From Flavobacterium humi (lineage in GTDB: Bacteria > Bacteroidota > Bacteroidia > Flavobacteriales > Flavobacteriaceae), in assembly GCF_004745595.1 (NCBI RefSeq), contig NZ_SRLH01000001.1, forward strand, positions 62,001-126,000: a stretch of DNA of 64,000 nucleotides, read 5' to 3'. The notes beneath the pieces were generated by a model that made no database searches, was not told where the DNA came from, and worked only from the letters and a program-made list of their open reading frames with translations. Position numbers and translations under genes: made by a program. Numbering within the stretch: position 1 is the stretch's first letter; every line of letters begins with the position of its first letter. Shown here one piece after another: positions 1 through 7,343 of this stretch.

Positions 1-776
1 GTGTCACGGGTAGTTCCGGCAATATCAGACACAATGGCGCGCTCTTCGTTAAGCAGGGCATTAAGCAATGTAGATTTCCCCACATTGGGTTCGCCCACAA
101 TGGCTACCGGGATACCGTTTTTAATCACATTCCCTACGGCAAACGAATCAATAAGCCTTTTCAGGACAAACTCAATCCGTTTCAACAGGTCATGGAATTG
201 CGTCCTGTCGGCAAATTCCACATCTTCCTCCGCAAAATCAAGTTCGAGTTCAATCAGGGAGGCAAAATTGAGCAATTCTTCCCTAAGTTTGGCAATCTCG
301 TTGCTGAACCCGCCGCGCATCTGCTGCATGGCAATCTGGTGGCTGGCTTCATTATCGGAAGAAATCAGGTCTGCCACCGCTTCGGCCTGCGACAGGTCCA
401 TTTTCCCGTTCAGGAAAGAGCGGAGCGTAAATTCCCCGGGCTGGGCCATACGGCAGCCTTTCCGTAACAATAGCTGGATAATCTGCTGCTGGATATAGGT
501 GGAACCATGGCACGAAATCTCGATCGTATTTTCGCCGGTATACGAATTGGTTCCTTTAAAAATGGAAAGCAACACCTGGTCAATCACCTTATTTCCGTCC
601 AGGACATGGCCTAAATGGAGCGTATGCGATTTTTGCCGGGTAATGTCTTTCCCATGGATGGATTGGAATACCTCCGAAGCGACAACAATGGCTTCTTTTC
701 CGGAAATCCTAATAATAGCGATCGCGCCCGCACCCGAAGGAGTGGCCAGAGCGACAATAGTATCGTGGTGGTTCAT
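1..776 (-). CDS. mnmE: tRNA modification GTPase MnmE (3' end outside window)
   Basis: MnmE works with MnmG to modify C5 of the wobble uridine (U34) of certain tRNAs in the cytoplasm. The start codon is the complement of 774-776; about 258 N-terminal residues are visible and the gene runs off the left edge, so its stop and C-terminal cysteine motif are not seen. The protein opens [20 protein letters not shown], the typical start of the N-terminal folate-binding domain, followed by the helical domain. The G-domain P-loop GEPNVGKST lies near residue 225 and the switch motif DIAGTTRD at the window edge. Identity rests on motif order and is secure. The truncation is an effect of the window, not damage. 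No neighbour is functionally related. Confidence 0.97.
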   Translation of the reverse strand, partial: MNHHDTIVALATPSGAGAIAIIRISGKEAIVVASEVFQSIHGKDITRQKSHTLHLGHVLDGNKVIDQVLLSIFKGTNSYTGENTIEISCHGSTYIQQQIIQLLLRKGCRMAQPGEFTLRSFLNGKMDLSQAEAVADLISSDNEASHQIAMQQMRGGFSNEIAKLREELLNFASLIELELDFAEEDVEFADRTQFHDLLKRIEFVLKRLIDSFAVGNVIKNGIPVAIVGEPNVGKSTLLNALLNEERAIVSDIAGTTRD

Positions 777-888
777 CTAATGATTTGCAAGATTGTGAGC
801 GGCAAAGTTACGAAGATTTTCGCAAGCGGAGGTAGTCAGGTAACAGTTGCTAGTGGTCAGTCGCAGTGAAAAGATAGCGTAACCAGGT

Positions 889-1653
889 TTAAAACCCTTC
901 AAAAACCCCCAAACCGAACAAGGCGAAGTCGTATTTGACAGGGTCGGCAGGATCCAATAGGCGTAAATTGGCATCCAGTTCGGCCAGCGCTTTGGCATCG
1001 TTTTGTTTCCGCAACAGGAGTTCGAGCTTACGGGCTACATTCCCGGAATGCACATCAAGCGGGCAGGAGAGGGCAGCGGCTGGGATGGTTTCCCAAATGC
1101 CCAGATCGACGCCGTTCTTGTCCTTCCGGCAAAACCACCGGAGCATCATGTTGAGCCTTTTGGCCGCAGAGCCGTTCATCGGGTCGGAAATATGTTTTTG
1201 TGTCCTGGGAAGGTGTTCGGTTTCAAAGAATACCTTTTTAAATTCGGAAATGCTTTGCTGCATCGAGTGCGTTTCCTGGTGTTTTGCAAAAACCGCTTCC
1301 AGGCCGTTATGGTTTTGGTAAATGTGCCGCAGGCTTTTGATAAATCCGATAAAGTCCTGTCCGTTGAAAGTCCTGTGGACAAAAGATTCCAGGTGGCTTA
1401 CATCCTTTTCACCAGAAGACATTACAAAATCATAAGGAGAATTCCCCATCAGGGCCATCATCTTTTTGGCATTCTCGATAATCATCTTGCGGTTGCCCCA
1501 GGCAATGGTAGCTGCCAGGAAACCGGCAATTTCAATATCTTCTTTAAGGGTATAGAGGTGCGGTATTTGTATAGGGTCGCTTTCGATGAAATTCGGGTGG
1601 TTGTATACCGTTACCTTTTCATCCAAAAACGCTTTCAGTTCTTGTATAGGCAT
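889..1653 (-). CDS. TIGR02757 (DUF2400) family protein
   Basis: The 254-residue protein matches the TIGR02757/DUF2400 family, which is widespread in Bacteroidota and has no established function. Recognisable family features are the region around IAGFLAATIAWGNRK (about residues 42-56), SFVHRTFNGQDF (about 90-101), and a C-terminal part with MNGSAAKRLNMMLRWFCRKD and PLDVHSGNVARKL. The pattern of helices with a late conserved D-x-H resembles helix-hairpin-helix DNA glycosylases, but that is inference only. It has no signal peptide or membrane segment. It begins 2 bp after the stop codon of the upstream lolD-like gene, so the two are very likely co-transcribed and translationally coupled. Confidence 0.88.
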   Translation of the reverse strand: MPIQELKAFLDEKVTVYNHPNFIESDPIQIPHLYTLKEDIEIAGFLAATIAWGNRKMIIENAKKMMALMGNSPYDFVMSSGEKDVSHLESFVHRTFNGQDFIGFIKSLRHIYQNHNGLEAVFAKHQETHSMQQSISEFKKVFFETEHLPRTQKHISDPMNGSAAKRLNMMLRWFCRKDKNGVDLGIWETIPAAALSCPLDVHSGNVARKLELLLRKQNDAKALAELDANLRLLDPADPVKYDFALFGLGVFEGF

Positions 1654-1655
1654 GC

Positions 1656-2369
1656 TTAAATGGAACCTTTGATCGTATCGTAGGTAAAGATTTTAATATT
1701 TTTGACTTCCCTTTTGATGGCGCCGTTTTTCATGATCAGTTTCCGGTCTGCCATATCGGCAAGCTCATCGTTATGGGTTACGATTACGAAAGTCTGGCCC
1801 AGTTCGTCCCGCAGCTTAAAGAACAGCTGGTGCAGGTTCTGCGCCGTATTGGAGTCCAGGTTCCCCGAAGGTTCGTCTGCAAAGATAATGGCCGGTTTGT
1901 TGATCATGGCCCTGGCTACAGCCACACGTTGCTGTTCTCCGCCCGATAATTCATTGGGTTTGTGGTGGATGCGCTCTCCTAATCCTAAATAGGTGAGCAG
2001 TTTTTCGGCTTCCACTTCGGTGTCATGCTTGGGCTTATTGGCTATAAACGCCGGAAGGCACACATTTTCAAGCGCCGTGAATTCAGGCAGCAGCTGGTGG
2101 AACTGGAAGATGAACCCCAAATTAAGGTTCCGGAATTTAGACAAGGTCGCGTCATTCATCTTAAGGACATCTTCCCCATTTATTTCCAGTACGGTGCCGT
2201 TGGTATAGGAAGGATGGTCCAAAGTACCCAAAATTTGCAGCAATGTGGTTTTTCCTGCACCGGAAGCACCAACAATCGATACAATTTCACCTTTCTGTAT
2301 ATGTAAATCCACTCCTTTTAAAACCTGGAGCTTGTCGTAGTATTTCTGGATATTGGTTGCCTTAATCAT
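1656..2369 (-). CDS. lolD: ABC transporter ATP-binding protein, LolD-like
   Basis: ATPase subunit of the LolCDE/MacB type, which in Gram-negatives drives release of lipoproteins from the inner membrane. It shows all the nucleotide-binding motifs: Walker [10 protein letters not shown], signature [14 protein letters not shown], Walker [13 protein letters not shown], and the H-loop in VTHNDE. I place the start at 2369 ([11 protein letters not shown]), where family members begin; an in-frame ATG at 2384 would add MKIDF. The gene is next to the TIGR02757 gene and has no permease neighbour, as is common for LolD in flavobacteria, where the LolC/E-like subunits are elsewhere. Assignment to LolD rather than another MacB-type ATPase follows family resemblance and is less certain than the ATPase call. 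Confidence 0.85.
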   Translation of the reverse strand: MIKATNIQKYYDKLQVLKGVDLHIQKGEIVSIVGASGAGKTTLLQILGTLDHPSYTNGTVLEINGEDVLKMNDATLSKFRNLNLGFIFQFHQLLPEFTALENVCLPAFIANKPKHDTEVEAEKLLTYLGLGERIHHKPNELSGGEQQRVAVARAMINKPAIIFADEPSGNLDSNTAQNLHQLFFKLRDELGQTFVIVTHNDELADMADRKLIMKNGAIKREVKNIKIFTYDTIKGSI

Positions 2370-2510
2370 GAAATCAATTTTCACAAAGTAACGAAGAATT
2401 TTGTGTATAATAAAATCTAAATCAACACATAGTGCGTATATAGTTATAAAATTTCGTTAACACCGGATTTTTTGGTTTTGCATTTCCTTAATTTTGATAA
2501 AAAGCGACAG

Positions 2511-3158
2511 ATGAAAACTATTTTTATTCCGCTGATGGCACTCTTTTTCCTGGGCTGTCAGTCTGATAAGTTAAAGAAAGCCAATGTTATAAATAAGAAA
2601 CAAGTTACAATGGATTTGAAAAAAGGAAATGAAGTGGCAATTTTTGCAGGAGGTTGTTTTTGGTGTACCGAAGCTGTATTTTTAGAACTGGACGGAGTGC
2701 AGAGTGTCAAGCCGGGCTATATCGGCGGGACAATCCCGAACCCTTCCTATGACGATGTCTGTTCCGGTTATTCCGGTCATGCCGAAGCGATACAGATTGT
2801 CTTCGATCCGGCCAAAATTACTTATGGAGAATTGCTGGAAGTGTTTTTTGCCACACACGACCCTACGACTGTCAACCGCCAGGGCGCCGATGTGGGTACG
2901 CAGTACAGGAGCGAGGTGTTTGCCACCAATGCCCAACAGAAGGAATTGGCTTTGACCTATATTCAATTGCTCAACGCACAAAATACGTACGGAAAACTTG
3001 TGGTGACAAAGGTTTCGGATGCCCCGGAATTTTACATCGCCGAAGATTACCATCAGAATTACTACAACCAGAATAAAGAGAAATCGTATTGCTCGTATGT
3101 CATTACGCCCAAAGTCGATAAGGTAAGGGAATTGTTCAAGGACAAGCTTAAAAAATAG
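2511..3158 (+). CDS. msrA: Peptide-methionine (S)-S-oxide reductase MsrA, lipoprotein
   Basis: MsrA reduces methionine-S-sulfoxide in oxidised proteins back to methionine. The catalytic motif GCFWC is at residues 48-52, followed by the conserved GYIGG block and GHAEAIQIVFDP. The N-terminus is a lipoprotein signal (MKTIFIPLMALFFLGC, lipidated Cys16) with a linker of about 25 residues before the enzyme domain, so this copy should sit in the periplasm or on the outer membrane and repair envelope proteins. I chose the ATG at 2511 because it begins the signal peptide; an in-frame ATG at 2472 would bury it. A sigma-54-like site follows immediately after the stop codon and belongs to the next gene. 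Confidence 0.95.
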   Translation: MKTIFIPLMALFFLGCQSDKLKKANVINKKQVTMDLKKGNEVAIFAGGCFWCTEAVFLELDGVQSVKPGYIGGTIPNPSYDDVCSGYSGHAEAIQIVFDPAKITYGELLEVFFATHDPTTVNRQGADVGTQYRSEVFATNAQQKELALTYIQLLNAQNTYGKLVVTKVSDAPEFYIAEDYHQNYYNQNKEKSYCSYVITPKVDKVRELFKDKLKK

Positions 3159-3175
3159 TTTGGCATTAGTTTTGT
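3159..3175 (+). promoter_or_regulatory. Sigma-54-like -24/-12 element
   Basis: The sequence TTTGGCATTAGTTTTGT begins directly after the msrA stop codon. It has GG at 3162-3163 and GT at 3174-3175 separated by 10 bp, the fixed geometry of sigma-54 promoters (TGGCAC-N5-TTGC, invariant GG-N10-GC), with T for the final C. The predicted transcription start near 3186 would leave a leader of about 22 nt before the ATG at 3208. This is a motif match by eye. Confidence 0.45.
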
Positions 3176-3207
3176 GAGGTTGAGTACTAACTTTTAATAG
3201 AAAAGAA

Positions 3208-3516
3208 ATGTCACAAGAAATACAAATAGAAACAAAGACCGGGCCCAATTACAAGATGGCCAAGCTTATCATTGGTATTTTCCTGGACCTGATAGGGATG
3301 GCTTCCTACCTGGTTCCGGGATTAGGGGAATTTACAGATATTATCTGGGCTCCCATAGGTGCTTTTATCCTGGCCATGATGTATAAAGGAACGGTAGGTA
3401 AGATAGGGGGGATCATCCAGTTTGTGGAAGAAGCCGTGCCCGGGATCGATATCATCCCAACCTTTACAATAGTCTGGTTTTACGAATATTATATTTTGAA
3501 GAAAACAGCCGGATAA
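3208..3516 (+). CDS. Small membrane protein of unknown function
   Basis: This 102-residue protein has a polar N-terminus (residues 1-15) followed by hydrophobic segments at about 19-38 and 45-60, and a less hydrophobic stretch near 82-96 that includes the aromatic run IVWFYEYYIL. It has no signal peptide. I recognise no named domain. The PG-LGEFTDIIWAPIGAFI block, with conserved-looking acidic and aromatic residues between two helices, resembles small inner-membrane proteins found in many Bacteroidota. The gene has its own sigma-54-like site upstream and an intrinsic terminator just after its stop, so it is probably a single-gene unit. A stress-related role is only a guess from the promoter. 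Confidence 0.75.
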   Translation: MSQEIQIETKTGPNYKMAKLIIGIFLDLIGMASYLVPGLGEFTDIIWAPIGAFILAMMYKGTVGKIGGIIQFVEEAVPGIDIIPTFTIVWFYEYYILKKTAG

Positions 3517-3520
3517 TAAA

Positions 3521-3553
3521 CAAAAGCCTCCATCCTAACGGGGGCTTTTTTTA
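3521..3553. terminator. Intrinsic terminator, probably bidirectional
   Basis: A GC-rich hairpin (AAAGCCTC / GGGGCTTT with a G-T wobble, loop of about 9) is followed by a T-run on the plus strand and preceded by A residues. It separates the converging genes ending at 3516 (+) and 3551 (-). Confidence 0.8.
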
Positions 3554-3868
3554 TTTTTGCCCTTCTTTGAAGAGGAAGCCCAATCCCATACCGCGGAGCA
3601 TCTTTTTTTCGAAATTCCAAAAGAAGGCAAACTGGCCGGACAAAAATCCGAAGGCCAACAGTAAAACCTGGTACACTGGTAAAATGATGATGATTTTGAG
3701 CAACAGGTATACCAGATAAGGCAGGCTGTCTTTGGCAATCCCTAAAAACTCAAGAATAGGCCTTGTGACCATCATACTGGTAGAACCGGTAATGGCAAAC
3801 ACTATAAATATAACGGTAAGTTGAAAATTTGACGTTATTCCCCAACGTTCTTTGAGCTTTTTCATCAA
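3551..3868 (-). CDS. DUF6787-like small membrane protein
   Basis: The 105-residue protein starts MMKKLKERWGITSNFQLTV, then has two to three hydrophobic segments (about residues 17-36, 48-68 and 72-90) and ends in a basic tail. The opening KERWG-x(6)-Q and the FWNFEKKMLRGMG ending are typical of a flavobacterial family that I recall as DUF6787, often mislabelled as prolipoprotein diacylglyceryl transferase. It is far too short for Lgt and lacks that enzyme's motifs. Function unknown. The start could be either of the first two Met codons. It lies 26 bp downstream of the lipoprotein gene at 3895-4323 on the same strand. Confidence 0.75.
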   Translation of the reverse strand: MMKKLKERWGITSNFQLTVIFIVFAITGSTSMMVTRPILEFLGIAKDSLPYLVYLLLKIIIILPVYQVLLLAFGFLSGQFAFFWNFEKKMLRGMGLGFLFKEGQK

Positions 3869-3894
3869 AAACGAATTTTAGCAAATATATAAAT

Positions 3895-4323
3895 TTACCT
3901 TGGCGGGACAATGCCAAAAAGCCTTTGATTGTATTTGTTCTGAAAATAAACCATATAGTTGTAGATCAGGTAATTTACTTCATAGCCATAATGGATATTG
4001 CTGTCGTAATTGATCTGCATTTCATATAAATTGGGATTGTAGCGTGAAGGCTGCAGTGCCCGGTTGTTCCATTCGGATACATACAATCTGTTTTTATCCT
4101 CCAGGTAGAGTTCGGAATGATAGCCTCTCGGATAAGAACGGGAAGCCAGCCAGCTGCTGAAACCGGGATCGATTATGGTCACTTCATATTCCAGGTCCTT
4201 ATTGGCTATGGTAACTGTATCGCCTTTTACGGCAGAAGCATTGGCGTTGTCATTAGTACTGATGCTTTGTGTTTTGCATGAAATAAGACTAACGAACACT
4301 AAAAATAAAAGAAGTCGTTTCAT
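3895..4323 (-). CDS. DUF6146-like lipoprotein
   Basis: A 142-residue lipoprotein: MKRLLLFLVFVSLISC is a signal peptide with lipidated Cys16, followed by a low-complexity Ser/Asn/Thr linker to about residue 40. The mature domain contains YEVTIIDPGFSSWLASRSYP, YLEDKNRLYVSEWNNR and a tyrosine-rich end (YGYEVNYLIYNYMVYFQNKY), features I associate with the flavobacterial DUF6146 family. No function is known. It lies between a DUF937 gene upstream (with a terminator between them) and the DUF6787-like gene downstream, so it probably heads a short two-gene unit. Confidence 0.75.
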   Translation of the reverse strand: MKRLLLFLVFVSLISCKTQSISTNDNANASAVKGDTVTIANKDLEYEVTIIDPGFSSWLASRSYPRGYHSELYLEDKNRLYVSEWNNRALQPSRYNPNLYEMQINYDSNIHYGYEVNYLIYNYMVYFQNKYNQRLFGIVPPR

Positions 4324-4335
4324 GATTTGTAGATT

Positions 4336-4364
4336 TAAAAAACCACGCTTGTAAGGGCGTGGTT
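4336..4364 (-). terminator. Intrinsic terminator of the DUF937 gene
   Basis: The perfect stem AACCACGC / GCGTGGTT (4341-4348 and 4357-4364, 8-nt loop) is followed on the minus strand by a run of six T. It lies just after the stop of the DUF937 gene and before the start of the DUF6146-like gene. Confidence 0.8.
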
Positions 4365-4374
4365 TGGGTTATTG

Positions 4375-5037
4375 TTATTTTCCGAAAATACTGCTTAAGA
4401 ATCCTCCAAGGCCGCCTTTTTTGGTGGCAGCCGCAACTGCATCGCCCAATCCGAGCTGCCCGTCACCATCCTGGTCCAGTACAGATGTCAATACGGATCC
4501 GCTACCGCCCATGGTTGGTGTTTCCTGGTTTTGGGAAGCCTGTCCTCCGCCCAATAAGCCACCTAAAATATCTGTCAGTCCGCCACCGCCGGGTGTTGTT
4601 CCTTCTTTGTTCAAGCCGCTGTTCATGGCACGTTTCGCCAGGTATCCCATAAGGATCGGAGCGGCTATTTTAATGATCATGGCTACCTTATCGGAACTGA
4701 CACCGGTATTCTGGCTGACTTCATTTTCAACATTTCCCTGGTTTCCACCCAGTACATGCCCTAAAATGCTTCCGCCGTCAGAATGGTCCCCGCCGGTAAT
4801 GAAGCCGGACAGGTTATCAAGGATGCTGCCGTCGTGCTTTCCTCCCAAAAGGGCTCCCAATAGGCCGCTTTGCCCGTCAGGGGTTGCCGCGTTATTTTGC
4901 ATGGCACCTACAAGGGCCGGAAAAGCGGAAGACAATACCGAAGAAGTTTCCTCTTCACTGGTTCCTACTTGTTGCCCGACACCCGATATGATCTGCTTGC
5001 CAAGGTCACTCTCTAATAAATCCGTCAATCCTGCCAT
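4375..5037 (-). CDS. DUF937 domain-containing protein
   Basis: The 220-residue protein contains a DUF937 region: an N-terminal LLESDLGKQIISGVGQQ, repeated short helices, glycine-rich turns (GALLGGKHDG, GSILGHVLGGNQGN) and IIKIAAPILMGYLAKRAMN at about residues 126-144. The C-terminal half is rich in Gly, with TPGGGGLTDILGGLLGGG and a terminal GGLGGFLSSIFGK. A DxDGDGxLGLGD stretch (about 188-199) resembles a calcium-binding EF-hand/dockerin loop. There is no signal peptide. DUF937 has no settled function. The gene sits 51 bp downstream of serA on the same strand. Confidence 0.85.
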   Translation of the reverse strand: MAGLTDLLESDLGKQIISGVGQQVGTSEEETSSVLSSAFPALVGAMQNNAATPDGQSGLLGALLGGKHDGSILDNLSGFITGGDHSDGGSILGHVLGGNQGNVENEVSQNTGVSSDKVAMIIKIAAPILMGYLAKRAMNSGLNKEGTTPGGGGLTDILGGLLGGGQASQNQETPTMGGSGSVLTSVLDQDGDGQLGLGDAVAAATKKGGLGGFLSSIFGK

Positions 5038-5088
5038 TTTAGTATCATTTATAGTTGGTAAAACAAAACATAAATGTAAGAAATAATT

Positions 5089-6048
5089 TTAGATTTCGTG
5101 TTTTAATAATGTTATAATTTGCTCTGCCAATTCAACGCTTATGCGCTCCTGGGCTTCGAGTGTAGCCGCCCCGATATGCGGTGTCATGGATATCTGCGGG
5201 TGCATCAGGACTTGTACGGCAGGCGTTGGTTCGTCTTCAAAAACATCCAGTCCGGCAAACAGTACTTTGTTGTTGTCCAGGGCTTCGATTAACTCTACCT
5301 CATTGATGATGCCGCCACGGGAACAGTTGATGATCCCCACGCCATCTTTCATGATGCTGAATTCTTTGGCACCGATAATATAATCCTTCTGCGCCGGCAC
5401 GTGCAATGTCACAAAATCCGAATGTTTCAATAAGTCTTCTATAGGTTCGGTAAAAATTTCCACATTGATGAACTGGTCGTTGTAAAAATCGACCTTAATG
5501 GCTGCCTTACCTACAAAATTGTCGGAAGCAATCACTTTCATCCCTAATCCCAAAGCCATTTTCGCTACCGATTGCCCGATGCGGCCAAACCCGATAATAC
5601 CGATGGTTTTCCCACGCAATTCAATACCGTTGGCATAGGCTTTTTTCAAATCATTAAAACGCGTATCTCCTTCAAGAGGCATGTTCCGGTTGGAATCGTA
5701 TAAAAACCGCACACCCGAAAACAAATGGGCAAAAACCAGTTCCGCTACCGAGTTGGAAGAAGAAGCAGGCGTATTAATCACCTGGATGTCTTTGGAAATG
5801 GCATAATCGACATCGATATTATCCATCCCGACACCGCCGCGGCCAATGATTTTCAGGGAAGGGCAGGCGTCTATGACATCCTTTCTGACTTTGGTGGCGC
5901 TCCTAACCAAAAGCACCGCTACCTGATGCGTGTTAATATAATTGATGATCTGTTCTTGGGCTACTTTGGTAGTAATGACTTCAAATCCGGCGTTTTCAAG
6001 AAGTGTGATCCCGGCCTTTGAGATACCGTCATTCGCTAATATTTTCAT
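5089..6048 (-). CDS. serA: D-3-phosphoglycerate dehydrogenase (short form)
   Basis: This is an NAD-dependent D-2-hydroxyacid dehydrogenase, most likely oxidising 3-phosphoglycerate in the first step of serine synthesis. It has the Rossmann motif GKTIGIIGFGRIGQ, the catalytic Arg in INCSRGGIINE, the Glu in the FEDEP region and the catalytic His in MTPHIGAATLEAQER. At 319 residues it is the short type with no regulatory ACT domain, as is usual for this enzyme in Bacteroidota. Its place directly downstream of serC is the main reason to call it SerA rather than another 2-hydroxyacid dehydrogenase. A 106-bp gap holding a copy of a dispersed repeat separates the two. Confidence 0.92.
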   Translation of the reverse strand: MKILANDGISKAGITLLENAGFEVITTKVAQEQIINYINTHQVAVLLVRSATKVRKDVIDACPSLKIIGRGGVGMDNIDVDYAISKDIQVINTPASSSNSVAELVFAHLFSGVRFLYDSNRNMPLEGDTRFNDLKKAYANGIELRGKTIGIIGFGRIGQSVAKMALGLGMKVIASDNFVGKAAIKVDFYNDQFINVEIFTEPIEDLLKHSDFVTLHVPAQKDYIIGAKEFSIMKDGVGIINCSRGGIINEVELIEALDNNKVLFAGLDVFEDEPTPAVQVLMHPQISMTPHIGAATLEAQERISVELAEQIITLLKHEI

Positions 6049-6088
6049 TTGTATTGTTTAAATCCGTTGTTGTTTTTTTTTTATTTGA

Positions 6089-6157
6089 AGCTGTTCCTGC
6101 TTTCGCCTTTATCTCGCTCCGTTTCCCTTCGCGAGGATATCGGCTCTATCAGGGCTA
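6089..6157 (-). repeat. Dispersed intergenic repeat, copy 1
   Basis: Read on the minus strand, the element starts TAGCCCTGATAG and ends GCAGGAACAGCT. Its centre can fold through GCGAGGAT / ATCTCGC. The same ends occur in copy 2 (23650-23729), and a more diverged relative is at 25714-25804. The first TAG is the stop codon of serC. It fills most of the serC-serA gap. Confidence 0.6.
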
Positions 6158-7228
6158 GGATATGGAGCTTTCCAGTTCTTTCATGGCCTCTACCAGCACC
6201 TGGACACTTTCCAGCGGCAAGGCATTGTACATGGAAGCACGGTAACCGCCTACGCTCCTGTGCCCTGTCAATCCGGATATCCCGGCAGCTTTCCATATCT
6301 TGTCAAAAGTTTCGGTATGTTTTTCATCGTTTAAAACAAAAGTGGCGTTCATGACACTTCGGTCTTCTTTTGCTGCAGTTCCCGTAAATAAAGGGTTTCG
6401 GTCAATTTCAGCATACAATAAAGCGGCTTTGGCTTCATTGATTTTTTCCATTGCCGGTATCCCGCCCGATTTTTTGAGCCATTGCAAGGTGAGCAAAGAA
6501 GCATAAATAGGAAAAACAGGAGGAGTATTGTACATGCTTTCTTTAATTATGTGCTGCTGGTAATCAAGCATGGAAGGGATATGACGCCCTGTTTTGCCCA
6601 GGATTTCTTCTTTTACAACCACTAAAGTTGTTCCTGCAGGGCCCATGTTTTTTTGTGCCCCGGCATAAATCAGGTCAAATTTTGAAAAATCCAGGCTCCT
6701 GGAAAATATATCCGAACTCATATCGCACACTATTGGGATATGTAGCTGTGGGAATGATTTCATTTGTGTCCCGAAAATCGTATTGTTGCTCGTACAATGG
6801 AAATAATCGGCATCGGACGGAACGGTAAAATCCTTCGGGATATGTGTGTAATTCTCAGCTTTGGATGAAGCGACAGTTACGGTTTCGCCAAAATATTTCG
6901 CTTCTTTAATGGCTCCGCTCGCCCAAGTCCCGGTGTCCAGGTAGGCGGCTTTTCCGTTGTCTTTCATCAGGTTGTAAGGAACCATCAGGAACTCCAGGCT
7001 TGCCCCACCATGCAGGAATAATGCCTGGTAGCCTTTTCCTTCCAGGCCTAAAAGCTCCAGTACCAAAGCCCTGGCTTCTTCCATAACGGTCACAAAATCT
7101 TTGCTTCGGTGAGAAATTTCCAGGATAGACAAATCCAGGTTGTTAAAATTTAAAATAGCCTGCGCCGATTTCTCGAAGACTTCCTGAGGTAAGATGCAAG
7201 GTCCGGCGCTGTAGTTGTGTTTTTTCAT
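6155..7228 (-). CDS. serC: Phosphoserine aminotransferase
   Basis: SerC converts 3-phosphohydroxypyruvate and glutamate to phosphoserine, the second step of serine synthesis. The protein (357 residues) opens MKKHNYSAGPCILPQEVF. It shows HGGASLEF for cofactor phosphate binding, CTSNNTIFGTQ, CDMSSDIFSR, and the PLP-binding lysine in IYAGAQKNMGPAG. The C-terminal GLTGHRSVGGYRASMYNA is characteristic. I place the start at 7228 because family members begin there; an in-frame ATG at 7327 would add 33 unrelated residues and overlap the terminator of the upstream gene. serA follows on the same strand. Confidence 0.96.
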   Translation of the reverse strand: MKKHNYSAGPCILPQEVFEKSAQAILNFNNLDLSILEISHRSKDFVTVMEEARALVLELLGLEGKGYQALFLHGGASLEFLMVPYNLMKDNGKAAYLDTGTWASGAIKEAKYFGETVTVASSKAENYTHIPKDFTVPSDADYFHCTSNNTIFGTQMKSFPQLHIPIVCDMSSDIFSRSLDFSKFDLIYAGAQKNMGPAGTTLVVVKEEILGKTGRHIPSMLDYQQHIIKESMYNTPPVFPIYASLLTLQWLKKSGGIPAMEKINEAKAALLYAEIDRNPLFTGTAAKEDRSVMNATFVLNDEKHTETFDKIWKAAGISGLTGHRSVGGYRASMYNALPLESVQVLVEAMKELESSIS

Positions 7229-7281
7229 TGTGTTGTAGTTGTTGTGAAAAATAAAGACACAAATTTCGTGAAAACAGAACG

Positions 7282-7313
7282 AAAAAAAACCTAATTGTTT
7301 TAAACAATTAGGC
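7282..7313 (-). terminator. Intrinsic terminator of the acyl-CoA reductase gene
   Basis: An 11-bp inverted repeat (CCTAATTGTTT / AAACAATTAGG, 7290-7312) is followed on the minus strand by eight T. It lies 31 bp past the stop of the upstream gene and isolates it from serC. Confidence 0.8.
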
Positions 7314-7343
7314 AAGATTATTAACAAAAAGCGTCGTTTTTAC

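Noticed and set aside
1003..1659. Long open frame (218 codons) on the plus strand
   Set aside because: Lies fully opposite the TIGR02757 gene, has no recognisable motif and no start signal; it is a by-product of codon use on the other strand.
3551..3868. Annotation as prolipoprotein diacylglyceryl transferase
   Set aside because: At 105 residues it is far too short and lacks the Lgt signature.
4364..5086. Open frame of 240 codons on the plus strand
   Set aside because: Pro/Ser-rich translation opposite the Gly-rich DUF937 gene; an antisense artefact.
7229..7327. N-terminal extension of SerC
   Set aside because: The 33 extra residues match nothing in SerC, and the stretch contains the upstream gene's terminator.
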